Origin: Marsupella aquatica
Lineage: Eukaryota; Marchantiophyta
Reading direction: 5' to 3'
DNA length: 64,000 nt
NCBI GenBank assembly: GCA_973895155.1
Contig: OZ316892.1
Location: 4,774,001 to 4,838,000 of the forward strand
Positions 29,911-45,261 of this stretch are shown here, in pieces. The stretch's first letter is position 1; the number at the start of each line of letters is the position of its first letter. The translations under genes and the position numbers were made by a program. Below the pieces are notes generated by a model. It did not search any database, was not told the DNA's origin, and worked only from the letters and a program-made list of their open reading frames with translations.

Positions 29911-32900
29911 ATCTATCTCTTGTTTATATTTGTATGTCTCATCCCCATTTTTTGTTCACCCTCACTTTGTCTTTATTTAGAGTCCAATTTTGTCCATACT
30001 TTTGGACTTATTCTCTAGAGGCTTCACTCTAGACCCTAGCTGTAGCTCGTGTTTGTAGTTTTTGATTTTTGGATTTACTGTCTAGAGGCCTCACTCTTGA
30101 CCCTAGCCCTTGAAAGTAGTTTGTGTTTGCAATTTACTAGTAAGAATTTTATTCTTTCATTTTTGAGGCATTATATCTCACAATGTCTGAAAATGAAGCC
30201 CTGATAAACCTCGGGTTGTCAAAATGCTCCTATATATTTTTGCAACTCAGATGGACCCCATTTTACTCATAGAAAATATTTCTAATTAGTCCATCCCCAT
30301 TGTATGATTGTGGTCTAGAGTCCATGGGAGCATTGTTTTCCACAATAACTTCCAACAAGTAAAATATTCTATTCTTAATAGCTTTGGTGATTACTCCCTT
30401 TGTATTTTTCAGGGCATTCTGGGAGCATAATGCCCAAGTTTAAATTTGGATCACATCTTTATGAAGAGGCTTACACAAATCAACTGAGTAAATAAATTTA
30501 TTCTGCAGCTATGCTAGAGACATTTGGGGCAGAAAGGGCAGGAACTAAACGTAGAGAGCCACCGAAAGGGCAAAGAGAGTAAACCAAGAGAAAAAGAGGG
30601 AGAAAAATATTTATAGAAGAGAGAAGGACTATGACACCTTTATCCACACCTTTATTTCTTTTTCTTTTTCTTTTCCTTTTTTCCTTTCTTTTCCCTTTTT
30701 AAAGCCTTCCTGTCAGAATTGTCCTAACTTAATTCCTTTCATGATTTTTCCTTTTGTATTTTTGAAGGCATTCTGGGAGCACAATGTTTGGGTCAAGATC
30801 TGGATCAACTCTTTAAGAAGATTCTCCTGTAACTATTAAAGTCTCTCTGGGCTTTAAGTGTAGTCAGGTCCTTATTGTGAAATCCAGCAAAGGGCAAATT
30901 TCACTTTCTTAATATGTAATCTGCTAAGATAACCCCAGCAATATGAAACAAAATTGTAGAAGACACATCTACTTACCAAGAGCATTACTTTCTACAAATA
31001 CAATGTGAATCACTAATATTTTTATTTTGGTTAAGATTAGAGAAATCTCTGATCATTCAAATAATAAGCTTTAGGTGTTGTGGTAAAATATGAATATAGT
31101 AATTTTCACATCCACATATGATAATCCTATATGTTTTAACTTTTTGATCAATTATTTTATAATAAAAATTATTCTGATAAATAGGACATGTATGAAAAAT
31201 AAATTTGAAAGTATTGATACAGTCCATGCTTGATTTAGCTTTATAAAATATCAGTTTTAGCAATCACACTTATTGAATGGGGGAAAAAAGAGAGAGAACC
31301 AAACCTCTATTTGAAGCCTTATTAAAAGCTTGGGGTTATTTATTAGTGACGTTTGCGACTCTCCAAAATTTTTCTGGAAACCCACACAGAAACATCAAGC
31401 CACTTCACATGTAACAAATCAATAAAAATTCTAGTCTTAAAAAACATGTAAGGATATATCAACTCCTTCCAAAAATTTAGGCATCACATTTTGGCACATC
31501 ACTGGTTTTAGTCACCAAGAGAAACTTGTATGATTGTGGCAACAAACATTCATGACTATTTGTTTTTTTTTTCTCTCTTTTAACCTTTTCCCTCCCTTTC
31601 CTTCCCACCCATCTCCACACAAGGGAGGGCACACACAGACTACAAGGGAGGTGCCAAGGGTTAGAAGGGAGTTTTGGCAGACTTGACGACCAGGAAAAAG
31701 AGGCAATAAGAAAACAAGTAATATTACTTTTCACCCAAAAATATTAGATAAATGAGATTATGGAGAGATTGAATATTGTTGATGAGTTTTGATATCATAC
31801 ATATGAATTCCGCCCACTTAATTCTAAAACAAGTAAGGATAATAGTACCAATGCGACAAAAAATTGAGCTGGAAAACATACTAGTTGCTACTAAAACTTT
31901 CCAAGTAGTGTCAGCATAATGTCCTGAGCCTGACAAAATGCCATCTGCATGTGATAAAATGCCCTCCCCCTTTCTTATTGCTTTGATGTGCTTAATAAAG
32001 TGCATTCAATCTACAAAGACAAATTCCAGGGTATGGGTTAAAGTGTATAGTACTGTTCTCTCATGAGGGCTCTGGCCTGGACAAAACTGGACGGTAGGCC
32101 TCCCAAAGGTACTTTGTGGGGAAACTGTGCCTCCCTCCCATACACAACAGGGCTTTAGGGTCTTGATTTTCTTATTGTTAGAATATTTGGTAGCTGAAAA
32201 GGTGCCCAGGGCATTCACACTTCTGCCCACAGCCATTCATGTGACCATTAATTAGATAACTGCAGTCCAAACCCTGCGTGTAATCACACATCAAAAAGTG
32301 GTAATATATGGTGTTCACTCATTGATTTACAAAAAGATAATAGATGGTGTTCATTCATTAATTTAAAGAAAATAACGAGATTTGTCATGGTATGGAGTAA
32401 TGTTGTCCAAAGTACAAACAAACAAAACTAGGAGGGCTTTCAGACAAGAATGTTGCGGCTTGTTTAGCGCATATCCCCATGATTCAGCATTGACAACTTT
32501 ATCCACAACTTAACCCCCTCTCACTCCCACAGAAAGCAGTAAACCCACAGTCCTGATTGAGACACATCTTATGACAGCCATTGCAACCAAATCTATATTA
32601 GCCCATAGCAGAGAGCAATATGGAGAGTGAAAAAATCCTGTGGTACTGTTCGGAAGGATTTCATCTTCGTGATACTTTTGTTTAGTGAGGTGGTAGCAAG
32701 CCATGCACAGCCAAGCCAGAGGTGAGTGAACAACAGCCTTACTGTCATGATTTAGCCAAATTTGATGTTCCTTTCTCCGCAAGGGCAACGTAACAATGGT
32801 TTGTTGTTCAAATACTTCCGGTGACAGATTGGGCATCCTTTGTATAGGTGTCAAAGCTCTACTCTCAAGATGTCAAGTAGAAGACCAGTTTGTGTTGCTT

Positions 32901-34051
32901 GTTGCCCGCAGTAGCTTCAATGCTTATTTTGAAAGAAAGAGATGGAGGTCATAAGTGAGTCGCTTCGATGAGGAGCCAGGATGGGCGTCAATTTGTGTCG
33001 ACACCTAATTTTGCCATAGCGCATCAGAGTGTCCCTATGGCACAAGCAACGGACTGCTACTGGCACTTTCATGATGATTACTTAGATCACGTTATTTGGT
33101 AATAGTGATGGAACTGTTGGCACATCGCTGACGTTCCAGCGACTAGAGAATTTGGTAGGAGACAACTCTTGGTAGCAAATTAGTGAATAAACTCCCAGCA
33201 TCATGGAATTCCGAGGTACTTTCACCAACGTATTGGCCAATCTCGCAATTAGAGTTCCTCATAATTAACACACACAGTAGACCATCTGTCCTGTAACCTG
33301 GCACATTCCATTTGGTGACTAAATGCTGAAAGTTCCAAGAACAAGGAAAATTTCTCGCAACCAAGTTCTGACAGCCAGAACAAGGCCGGTCTTCAAACTG
33401 ACTCTAATCCAAGGAAAGCCTTCATAATCAATGTAATATTGAGGCTTCAAAATCTACGTGAACCCTAAAGTACATCATTTCAAAGCAGAGAACTACATCA
33501 CTAATTAATCATTCTAAACTAATTCTAACCAACCTCACAGAGCTCGAACTTCACACAGCTTTAATGACAAAAACGAGTGTTAGGTTATTGAAGATTCTCC
33601 ACCGCACCATACAGAAAAGAAGAAAGTGCCTCTCATATGTAGGAAAGAAGTATTGCAATCGAGAATGCTGAGCACTTGGAGCAGGATACGGCATTATAGT
33701 GATATCAACCAAGACTAGGGAAGTATCCGCGAGGAACTATCCAAGGCCCGGGGAAATACAGCAGATTCACCAATAGACCCAGAAGTCCGCACTCTCAAGG
33801 TTCAATACAAACCCCCTCTTGGTTTAAATGTGACATGGTGAAGCTTTCTAGTGGACAACAATTAGTCATAGATCCACTGCAGGACACTAGCATGACACAG
33901 CATCAGCAGTATCATTTGGTGAGATTGGGAGTAGGAGTAAGCTAAAAGAGCCCACATCAATGGACAAGGGTGGAGGATACGAAGGATTGAATGCCCAAAG
34001 AAGAAGTTTTGGGAGGTCCGACGGAGGAACATACGCAAGAACGACTCTTGT
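29911..34051. other. gene-poor spacer between the copia element and the EH1-type gene
   Basis: AT-rich DNA. Two imperfect direct duplications are visible: a TCTAGAGGC(C/T)TCACTCT block near 30010 and 30080, and a GGCATTCTGGGAGCA block near 30414 and 30767. Short ORFs such as 32510-32854 minus (114 codons) show no recognised domain. The last 200 bp or so should be the 3' untranslated region of the downstream minus-strand gene. Confidence 0.5.
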
Positions 34052-37000
34052 CTAAAAAGCGCTCCAGCCACGCTCGGCTGTTTTCTTCTCCTGGCCTCCT
34101 GCGGAGAAAGGACCTGTACCAGCAAAGAGATCATCCCCATCATCGAAGGATCGAAACGTCCCGAGCCTCCCATTAGCACCATCACCTTTCACACTGCTGA
34201 ATGAATCGAATCTGGCAAAACTGCGGTCACTTTGGTTCCCAGCTCCAAAACTGTTCTCGAGGCGATCTTCACCAGTTCCTGGAAATGCTGGATTGTTTTG
34301 AGGGCTTGCAAACGAATCGAATCTGGTAAAGCCGTGGTCACTACCAGCTCCAGACTTTCGTGGGCTGTCAAACAAAGTGTTTCCCGTATGAGTGTTATGA
34401 TTGCCTCCAAAGACTTTTGGTGATCTGTCAAAGTCTTTGGAAGAGCCAAGTGGTCCAAATCCATCATACTCTTCTGAATCTCGGAAACCATTACCACCAT
34501 GACTCAGCGTTGGACTGGAAACATCGAGGACCCGACCAGGACTTGACACGTGCATTGACCCCGTGTCCAACGAATCTCCAAAGCCATGTGATGATAATCC
34601 TGTCTTGCCAAATCGAGACGTCCGGCTACCAGTCACATCCAAAGATGCCTGCACCACAAATTGTGTTAATAACTGTCGTTCCAAGTAGATCAGCCCCAAA
34701 ACACAGCACTGATTGCCACTAGACTATAAATTAAAAGCCATCAGCACCGAACATTGGTAATTGAGATATGTGACATCAGACCCTGTCCAAGGGAGACGAT
34801 AAAGTCAATCGAACATAAACAGCTGATGATAAGCTCCTGTAGGTTTCTTCAAACCTCAATTGTACTCAATGATCAGCGTATTGAGAATGTATGCGTAGAA
34901 CTTCCAAATACCTGAGTACTGGGTGGATTGCTCTGCAGCCCCCATGATGCCCTTACACCAGAGTCCACCTCCTCATCATGACTAAAAGCCGCTGACCAAG
35001 AGACACCTCCATCGCCGAATGTATCACTGACAGAATTGTATGACGGTGAAAATTGGTCAACAATGCCAAATTTCAAGGAGAATTCCTGATTTCACATATA
35101 TCTATTCCTATCGATTTTTATACTTCCCAATCTACAGCCAATACTAAAGGTCTACTCAACAGAACTCTGCACAAAAAGCACGGGCTAAGCCTCGAAATCG
35201 AAATCTTTCACCAGAAAATGACACGCTTCTGCTCTGTATATACCTGTTCGTGGTAGAGCTATAAGATGTAGGACCATTGAACACGTCCTCTTGTGACTCG
35301 GTCATATTGGCATATCTGCACAACCATCATTTCAGAAATTCAGACTACACCCATGATTGAGCCAAGAACCGGGACCTAAGGCTTAGTCTGATGCGTGTTG
35401 AACAAAAAGGCACGAGATCGTCGACCTTTGATTCGCCTTGCTGGCATTTGCTGTTTTGTCATGGTTGCTTTTATCAACTGCTTGAGAACTCGAAGTGGAC
35501 ACCTCATTTGGAGGGCTCTCAAGTCCACTCCTGCCTGATTCACTTCCAGCTCGAGGAGACGCAAAGTCGGCTGCTGCAAGCTCTTTTGGAACTTGTACAG
35601 TAGGCCCTGCTTTTGGGGATGATGCAAATCCATCATCCCCAAACGGACTGCCTTCATCCCAACTTGCAGTGGGCTTCGCTGTGGAGGCTGCGAGGTTACC
35701 CCCAGTTGCATCATCCATGAAATCTTGAAGAGAAACAAAACCTGGTCGATGACCCCACCGAGCGAAAGGTCAAACGGTCAATACCATGACAACAGGCCAA
35801 CTGCTATCAAACAATTCACGAGCAGAAGGGTCGAAATGACTGCGTATAGGCCTATGATCAATTCTAGTCATCAGTTCGTACGCCTTGCATAATTTGAGTC
35901 TCGATAAGAGAAAATGCAAGGGAAGCATAAAAAAACCTTCATCATCGAACTTATCCCAATCCTCATCCCACTCTGCAGCCTTCTCCTGAAGCCCGGGTTG
36001 CCAGCCTGCACGAGAAGTACCAACAAGATCCATCCACATTTATCACCAAAAGTTCGCCACCCAATAAATGAGGTGAGAGTGCACTAGAAATAACAGGTAA
36101 CATAAGCGACGACAAGAACAAGTATCACGCCGGTCCGTAGGGTGTGCGTTATGAAAGTAGACGCGTCGACTCCAGCAAGGTCAGAAACCTTCGAAAGAAC
36201 GAAAGGCGCTAACAATGTCCAAATCAATCATGCAATTCCATACCCATGCTCTGTGCTTCATTTCATATTCCTTAGGGCGTACAATAGATCATTTCCAACT
36301 TGCCATCTGGAGTTTGACACAAGACGCGAGTGCTAGCAAGTAATACGCTCCGACACGATTAGAAGTAATTACCAAATTGCTGCTCCGTTGGAGCTGATGC
36401 CTTCACATTTAAGCCCAGACGTTTTGCGCGCTCATTAAGGGCTTTCTTCAGCTCATCCAGATCAGAGCCTATCCGGTCAGCTTTACTCTGTTCCATCAAA
36501 ATAGTTGTTACAACATGACCAAAAGCCGCCGACATCCGCCCATCCAACCAGCATTACTGCAGTACTGAAGTGACCGACATTGGATTAAAAATATATCACA
36601 ACCGAGTAATTGTTTTAGGCTGTAATTACCTGGAGCAATCCATTGGCATCACCACCCTGCTCCATCTTGGCGATTGCATTATATAGCTCTATCTTTTTCT
36701 CCTGTCATGGTAAAATATCGGCTATTAAAGGTGACAACCACGAGAGGCCTTCGAAAATGCATATGATTGGGGACTTCTCGGAACTATAGATATTGATTTC
36801 GTGGTGTGAACTGGAATCGTTCCAAGAGCTCGAAAAGAAATCCTGGCACGGAAATCTATGTTTTAAAACTGGTCAACGGACGTTCCTAACCGCAAGTCCT
36901 CTGTTCAAACAAGTTCGGCGCATCACTGTTCAGTGTCAAAAAGTCAACACGCAAAATTGAGTATTCACGACTCCTAACTGCAATTGTGGCAAACCTGGAT

Positions 37001-40000
37001 ATCACGGAAGGCTGCTTCCTCAGCAAGCAATCGCGAATTAGATTCACCAGCAGCCTTGAATCTCTCATCATATTTCTTCGCTAGTGATTCCATCTGCAAT
37101 TGAAGAACCACATAAACAATCACTGAGGCATCCTACGCATGATAGTTGAAGAACACAAAAGTACAGTGTCTGATCAGCCCATGGAAAAACGCTACAATGC
37201 AAATTCGTAGCTAAAATTGTCTGGAATGAAATGAAGAGGCAGTCATCCAATTGGAAATATTTCTATATAATTGCATCTATCTTATAATACTCTTCCCCCA
37301 AATTCCTTTTGGTCTGGAATTGTGATGTCATATCCAACCAGGGGTATAAAATGCAACCTACCTCACGCTTATCAGCAGATGCCCTCTCGGTAATTTCCCC
37401 AAGCCGGTTTTCACATCTGCTTTTGAACAATATCTGGAGACATATGGACGTTAGAAAATCTCAAAGTCTGATGCCAACTGACTGAGAACTCATAAAAAAT
37501 GACTAATAAACAAGTACGTATGGAACTATAGAATCATATAGAGCACGGGTTCAAGAAGCCCATGATGCTCACAATCTCTTGCAACTTTGTGCGGTAAAAC
37601 TCAGCCTTCTCCTTGTAGTCCATAATCTCCTTGTCTAATTCATAGGCCTGCCACATAACGATCCAGACAGACGGTCCTTTGCCGTCATTACGCTTCACCA
37701 GGAAAAAGAAAATCGCTGCATCTATAATCCTTAGAAAACTCTTGGCTATATGATGGCCATGATTAGCATGAAGAAATTTAATCTGGAAAACATGCTTGTC
37801 ACCCAACCCTTTATGACTGGGCCATAGCATGTTGCACTAAATTATTAAACATTGTATCTTTCCGTCTCTGAGTAGCCTTTTGACCCTAGCCTCATTATCC
37901 CCAGGTCTAGAATCCCTCAAACGCTTATCCCCCACAGAGAAAACAGTGCCAATTTTATCAACAGCAGATTGTGCTCATAGTGTATCCGTGAGTTGCGAAG
38001 GTTGACTTAGACCATACTTGGAATTCTCAACTCTCGAGAGAAAAATGTTACACCTTCACTAATGACATCAAAGAGGGGAGGGTACTGCAGAAGACCTATG
38101 TTCTATCACCATCAACACAAACAGGTCGAAACAATATGTGTTCTAAGAAGAACCACTGCTCTCTAGAGTTACACTTTCCCTGGTTGGTTAGGCTCGAAAT
38201 GCAAGCTTTTCCTCCAAGACAGCAAACACCAATCCATTTCAATCTTCTTTGTGTTTTAGCGAAAACTGTAGTATCGACTCTTTGATCATGGATTCCAGAT
38301 CCTGAAAAGAGAAACCAGCTGAACGTTTACATGCAATAACCTTTATTTTATTCATTCTCAAGGTTCCGTAGCTGACCAACCATAAGATCCTTCTTGGCAA
38401 GCTCTTATAATCTATGGGGAAAAGCAAACATAATACGCTCTTCTTAGTAGTTTAGTTTGTAACCTGTTTTTTTTTACTGCTTAAACATTTAATTATCATT
38501 CTGCAGTTATCTGTTTTTAGTACTTGCCTTCGATATTTACTGTACTTTGCCTAGTTGCCTCACTGGGGAGACCCTTTGAAATTGAATCAATTTAATAGTT
38601 CCCAGTGAAACACAAAGAAACCTATCACAACCAAAATCAAAAGAGATCCAGGCTCACAGCACAGACGTCACATACATTCAAGATAGCATTGAGGACTCTA
38701 TTTTGAGGACAGCCTCAAACTTCAAAAACTTACAGATTTGAGCTAACCCTTCGCCAAACCATCAAAGAAAACGCTAAAGCCAAGTTCTACCAAACATCTG
38801 GTCTTCGAACAGAGGACCGTTCTTTACCTTTTTTTCTGCCACTTCAGCATCCTTGTGTCTTGACTTCAAAGTATCCTGCTCATCTCTAGACAGTTGATTT
38901 ACTAAATGTGGCTCCAAGATGGGAGCCTTGGATTTAAACTGTGCAGCCTGTAGAGGATCACCAACACCACCTGCAGAATTTGGCATTTGTGATGTTGTGG
39001 CACGATCGGCTCCTACAGGCGGCATCGGTCGGGGAAAACCTGCGTTGTTCGGCTGCAAACCACCTGAGTCAAGCACATGACAAGTATGAATAATGGTTGC
39101 AAAACGAATATCATGGGATCCAAGAGCAGGAACTTAGAATGAGCAAATACGAAGGTGTTGTCAACAAATTTCTCTCAAGATAATCCAACGCTCGGAAGGT
39201 CACAAGTTCCTAGCTTAACCCATAATCAACACAAATAAAATCCTTAGTAAGTCCTTCACTAGGTCCACACCGAAACTGAAACCAATAAATCAAAGTACTG
39301 ATACTCTGCCAGAATAGCACGGAAACCCAGCCACAGTACTTCCGAAGAGTATTTGCAAATTATACTCAGTTAATTTATAGAGATCCACTAGAAAAAAACG
39401 GATATCCCTTCCTGAGTTTACAGGCAGTTGAAAAAATTATACACCTGCATTCTGTTGCCAACTGGGGGCATTGTAGCGAGGTTCATTGTTCTGTAGAGTA
39501 GTGCGACCCTGCTGGGTTGGAGCTCCTGGTTGATAAGTTTCAGTCTGCTTGTCATCAGCAAATATGCCTGGAGGAAGTACAGGGGGCAATGGTCTGCCTT
39601 CTCGATACCTTTCCATAAGATAGAGGGCGGTACAAAACTCTCGCATGGACAGCATACTATCTCCATCCTGATCAGATAGATCCCATACCTGCTTCAAAAC
39701 CTCTGCAGATAATTGAGATTTGGTGAGCTTTCCAATTTCTAAAGGTGAGTATCTCCACTCAAAGGGCCCCCAATCCATATAATAGGGCCATAAGCCTTGT
39801 CTACTGGTATCTCCAGATAGGCCAGGCTTATAACATCTCCAATCGTAGAGAGCACAGAGGAACTTGCATTCGATCACTTCAGATATGCTTTCATTTATGA
39901 TCAAGGCAGAAGGAATGCTCTTCACAATCAGGGTCATTCTCAGCAATTTTATCGTTCCACTGGAACAAGTAATACTTTCTAGCAGTCACTCTAAACAGAC

Positions 40001-41485
40001 AGCAACATTAAAGCCATAATTGTACCTCTAGGAAGGCGCCAACTCAAGAAAAGATCTCGAGCCTGCTCGCCTGTAATTCTCCCATCTCTGTCTGAATCAA
40101 CCTCTGCAAACACTTTGGTGTAACGTTGCATATCGGAGGGTGTCATCCGGGGCCAGGGAGCTCCCAATCCCACACCCACAGGTGGAGGAGCACCGAACCC
40201 TTGCCCAAATCCCCCAAGAGAAGCAGACCCAACAGATCTCGCAAGTGAACCAGCTTGCTGTTGCTGAACATCTTTGCTGGCATCCCGTGAAGGTACACCC
40301 GTTGGGACTAGCGCCCTTGTGGTAGGCTCCGCGTGAAATCCTCCATCCCCAAAATCACCAAATCCTTGGGATGAAGCTGGAGCTGGTTTTGGAGGGACTG
40401 GCACTACTGCCTTAGCAGCAAATGGATCCCCCCCAAATGCATCAACCAACGATGAGCTTGTAAATGCGCTTGGAGTAGACTTCGGAGCACCCTCTCCACG
40501 CAAGAAATTATCTATACCTGTTTGCCCAGCAGGTGCATCTTTCCTTCCCTGCGAAGGACCAGCCTGATAGCTAACTGCAGGAGTAGGAGCACTCACAGGA
40601 GCTTGCGGCGCAGGAGAACTCCCAGATGATGTTCTTATGGAAGGCCACGTATCTGCGACAAATCCCCCGGAAGTCCGTTGTCCCGTCGCTGATCCGGGCC
40701 TGGGAATTGGCGGAGGGGGCCCAGAGTTATTGTTGGGCAACGCAGGCGGCTGCGAAGACCAAGATCTCGGGGGAGCTCCTGAACCAGACGAGAACTGACC
40801 CTGACCCTGGAAACTCCCAGATGGAGCTTGCAGGGGTGCCGGGGCCGCCGGATAGCTAGGAGGTTGAGAGGGAGGAGTGATAATGCGGGGAGCTGGGATT
40901 TGCGCTGCTGCGGGGCCAGCCAAGGCAGCACGCACTATCTCGTTTGTGAGCTCCCTTCCGGTCTGCGCGACTGTCACGAGCTTTAAGGCATTGTAAAATT
41001 CAAGTTTCGACAGAAAACCGGACGACCCGTGATCTGCGAACTGCCATATCTGCAAACAAAGTGAAGTCAACGATGTAGTGTTACACATTTGCACGTCCAT
41101 ACCATTTCTGAAAGTCTGTCTACTCAATCCCTATGGCAAATGCACTGACAATACAGCTACCGAAACTTCCGCGCGGTCCCAAAAATCTTTCAGAAAAGCT
41201 CACACAAAGCACTACACTGCATCTTCATCGATTTTTGAATCTATGGAGTGAAGGCCAGTCGATCCCGACATCATTAAACGCGTTTGAAGCACCAAATGGA
41301 TACTTCTGCGATAGCACATTGATGTCGTGGCTGGAAAGGGGAGAATATACACGCACCTTTGCTAGAGTAGGTTGAGGGAGATTGGCTCCCTGGAAAAATG
41401 CGACAGCTTCCGCACCACTGACCTTGCCATCCTTGTCCAAATCAGCTCGACGAAAGTAATCCTCAAAAATAGATAGGTTTGCCAT
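34052..41485 (-). CDS. EH1: EH-domain endocytic protein (AtEH1/Pan1-like, TPLATE complex), 14 exons
   Basis: Exons in transcript order, all GT-AG and phase-consistent: 41485-41357, 41049-40026, 39702-39445, 39063-38828, 37647-37573, 37433-37362, 37093-36995, 36701-36630, 36487-36373, 36005-35937, 35741-35426, 35315-35244, 35026-34912, 34648-34052. They give 1082 aa, near the size of Arabidopsis AtEH1. Two EH domains with EF-hand loops are visible: DLDKDGKVSGAEA in residues 1-95, and DSDRDGRITGEQA with LSDQDGDSMLSMREFC at about 345-440. Coiled-coil exons follow (FYRTKLQEI, FKSRCENRLGEITERASADKRE), then GWQPGLQEKAAEWDEDWDKFDDEG and a C-terminal tail with FTRFDSF and FARFDSF repeats ending GWSAF. 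AtEH proteins are TPLATE-complex subunits in clathrin-mediated endocytosis and autophagy at the plasma membrane. A 5' UTR intron is likely (acceptor near 41522). Confidence 0.93.
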
Positions 41486-42600
41486 GAACGCCTCGCTTCG
41501 ATTCGTCAGTCCTCCCTGACAAAAGTGAAATTAGAAAGAGATCTGACAGGATATTCTGATCACACGTCTTCGTCCGGGAGCACGCACATCGGAGAAGCAG
41601 TCTGTATAGTGCAGTGCGTCCACAATCTCTAGAGAAAAATCGCGTCCTGTTGTGTTAAGTTGACAACCCCACCAATCGGCCAATCCTCCTCCTCTACGAC
41701 AATGGTACTCAATTCCGCAAACTCCTCGGTGCAATCCAGCGCTTCTTCAGATCTCGCACAAACTCTGTCTCGCATTGTGTTTTATCAATCAGTTACCGGG
41801 AAACTCGTTCTTCGAGTTAGGTCCGAAGCACACCCTCACCAAGATCGATGCCTCCTCCGACAGCAAGCGAGCATCCCCCACACAGAAGCAGCGATCTCCA
41901 ACTGCGTCTCCACCGACCAAACTTTAGGGCTCATCTCGCAGGGCAGCGCTCCGCACAGAAATCAAACAGGCGGACCCGATCTGGAGCGTTCCAGCAGAGC
42001 ACTCCCTCACTCCATCTCTCTATCCCGCACTCCCTCCCTACTAACTTTCCTCCACACTTTCACAACAACAACCCCAGCCAGCGATCACAGCAATCAGTCG
42101 TTGGTCGGTGCCATAAGCTCAAGCTTACAGCAGAACATAGAAAATCCGTTCCACACACAGCACCCAGGCACTCGATTAGCAGAGCAATATCCGTTCCACG
42201 CAAAAAACACGAAGGAATCGATTGGAACAGAGAAATCACTCCGTTTCCACACAAAGCACCGAGGAATCGACAGAGGAATCAATCAGTTCGTTCCGCAACG
42301 CGCACGCAGGAATCGATAGGGGGGGACAGGTCCGACTGATGAAGAACATGATCCACCTTCCGGGAACGGCACGGCATGGCACGGCGCTGATCTGTACTCT
42401 GTTCGGCGATGGCGGGGACAGACCGAGAGCAGTGGAGAATGATGGCAAGGGAAGCGAACGAGCGAGACAGAGAGAGCCCGGAGCTCTGTCTCAATGCGAG
42501 ACAGAGGAGACGAGGAAGTTCTTCGAACAACGGAACGAAACAACCCAACAAAAATAATTTGGCAGATTGGCAGAACCAAGGACCGGCTGGATTCGACGGT
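41486..42600 (-). promoter_or_regulatory. 5' untranslated and promoter region of the EH1-type gene
   Basis: GC-richer sequence directly upstream of the EH1 start. CACTTTTGTCAG (acceptor-like) at about 41520-41531 suggests a 5' UTR intron. Repeated GGAATCGATTGG/GGAATCGACAG units occur at 42205-42320. No TATA box is obvious. Overlapping ORFs on both strands are low complexity and not called. Confidence 0.45.
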
Positions 42601-45140
42601 GCCGACGGCGCTTCCACTTTCCAGTCAATATTGACTAATAATAGCAATAAAACGCATGGCCAAGATGTCTCCCGAGACTGAGTTCCTCTGGGAAGCCGTC
42701 GGATAAGAGTTAAATGTTGAGGAGAAAATGTCGCAGGCGAATAATAATGCGACGGTGCAAAGGCTTTCCGCATGGCTGAGATGTCTACCGCGACGGCGTT
42801 TATCAGGTGAGCCGTTTGATCAGGAAAACAATTTGATGGGAAAAGCTCCGCACCGTCGGGTACTGGACTGTGATTGCATTTGTCCGACCGTCAGGTAATA
42901 ATAATGGATGCGACCAGTGAATAGATAGGCCTGGCCGTGTGTGACCTCCCTTTCTGCTAATCCACACAATAATGGAAACTTTCCATTTGCCTCCCTTTTT
43001 CACCCCTTACAAGTGTTTCCTATTTGTGCCAATTTTCAGGTAATTCTTGTCAGGAAAAAACTTTTTTATTAGGTGTCACCATTTACATAACCTTGTGTCC
43101 AGAAAATCTTGCCCAGTAATCTTTTTCCAGACATATATTACATATGATAATGACTGTTTGGGCTGGGGTTACTGTCTGAAACATATTTCCACAAAGCTTA
43201 GAAAAATTTCCCGGCTACCACCAGGTCAGCATTTCCTCACTTTTTGGTCACATGGTTACAAACCTCACTTTCTGGTCACAGGGTTATAGACCAGTAACCC
43301 TAGACCAAACCGTCATTACCCTATACATATTTGTGACCAGGTGAAGGGTTTTTGAATGATGTTGAGAAGTAGATTTCAACAAATTAATATATAGTGAAAT
43401 ATTCGCCAAAGATGATGCTCCAGATTTTACTGCACATAGATCTAATGGTCATTATTTTTGCTAAGCCCAGATTTCTAACTCACTACAAGTGCAACCTACC
43501 CAAAAATACAAACTTAACGGTGCCTCTTACCTACTTCCTTGGAAAGAAGGCAGTCCATCCTACGTGTACGCTTCCACCCTGTTGCCCTCTAAGAAAGTAA
43601 AACACCAGTGAACTACACCCCTCACCATTATTAGTCTTTGTTAATATCAAATTAGTGTTACTAACAATGAGAGCCGGGGAATAGGGTTTATTCAGACAGA
43701 TTCATGGATGCTAGACCAAGGTTCATGTGGAACCTGAGTAACCACCTCCCTTCCAGTGGAACAAAGCATTGTTTAAAATGCCTGTTTATTTTAAAGGTGG
43801 CACAAATTCATGAATGCAGCCCTCACAGGTCCGCTATGGAAATCAGTAGGAAACAATGTGCAAGTAAAAATAAGAGTATTTGAATGATGTTTGTAAAAAA
43901 ATGTTAGAAATGTAGGAGATAAGAGAAGGTAGTGTAGACTCATATATTAAGTATGTTATGCAAGAAGTAAGAATCCATAGCCAAGTTCTCCAAATGTAGA
44001 TTGATCTTCCATTACCCCATTGGGACTTATATTCTTTGGGGTTACAAGTGTGGTAGTTATTGTAACTACCTTGAGTACCTTGTCGTGCGCATACACATCG
44101 CTACACAACATACATCGCTTGTCACATACATCCAGACATAGTCACACTGCCACATCACAAACACAAGAGAATGAAATATAAGTGGAACTCATGTCCACAC
44201 ATGTCGAAAACCCACAATAATCTTCAATAGAAACCAGCGCACAACGATCACGGTCAACAATACCCCATCGATCCCGCACCGATCCGATCACACACGTATG
44301 TCAAGCCAACGCACCTTGCACTACTCAAGGAATTCACGTTACACAAACGGAGCTCACAGCCACCATAGCCACACTCACACTCCTCTCTCTCCAAGGCTCA
44401 ACATTGAAAGATGACCTTTCAATGCCTCACAAGAGAGAAGTACCCTCTCACTCAAACCTAATGGAACCTTATAGGCTCATATAACACACATACCAAACAT
44501 ACGGATCTAGATAGTACGATACACTAACACTACCTAGAATGGTGTGACAACCTAACTAGGGTTTAATGTTAACCTAACCTTTGGGGTTCAACAAAGTACA
44601 TTTTCTATTAGAATTTTCTTTAAGTAAATAGGTCATGCAACATTGCACCGGCCAATTGGGGTCCATTCACGGGATGATCTTCGTCCAGCCATGTGTTGAG
44701 CATAGACGACAGTTGCAACGGTAAGCACATGACACATCCAACACGCAAGTAGTCGACACAAGAGATACGTGGTTCATCTCCTCGAGGCTACGTCCACGGG
44801 AACACACAAGAGAGCTTTACTGAACTCTAAGTCTGTCGGCCATACCAAATCTCCACAGTGTAAGCTCTCCTCATCTCTCAAGTGGCTCTATAACAATGAG
44901 CCTTAGTTTCACTTATCCAAACAAACACAACTTGGCATATAGTGTGCATCCTAGTTAACCTAACCACGTCTCCGACTATGGTTAGGCTAACTACGGTTAC
45001 ATGTCATAACCCTAGACCTTGAGTAAATACCTAACACCATGGAGCCTCTCAATCTATTTCCTTAGGGGAGTCTAAGCCGGTTGATTCATCATGTTGTGCT
45101 TGAACAAAGTTGTGTAGCTTTGCGCATATAGTATGACAAC
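42601..45140. other. intergenic, no gene recognised
   Basis: AT-rich spacer. A GGTCACA.GGTTA(C/T)A motif repeats near 43245-43285. Short ORFs lack domains, and no element ends or RNA genes were identified. Confidence 0.5.
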
Positions 45141-45261
45141 ATTTGTTTAGATCCAACTTTTGAGAAAAGATATTTTCAGTGTTTTCACAGGAATCATTCT
45201 TAGTACAATATCTCCACAATCAACCCACAACCTCTGTTGAGTCCCGCAGGTCTCCTCCTTG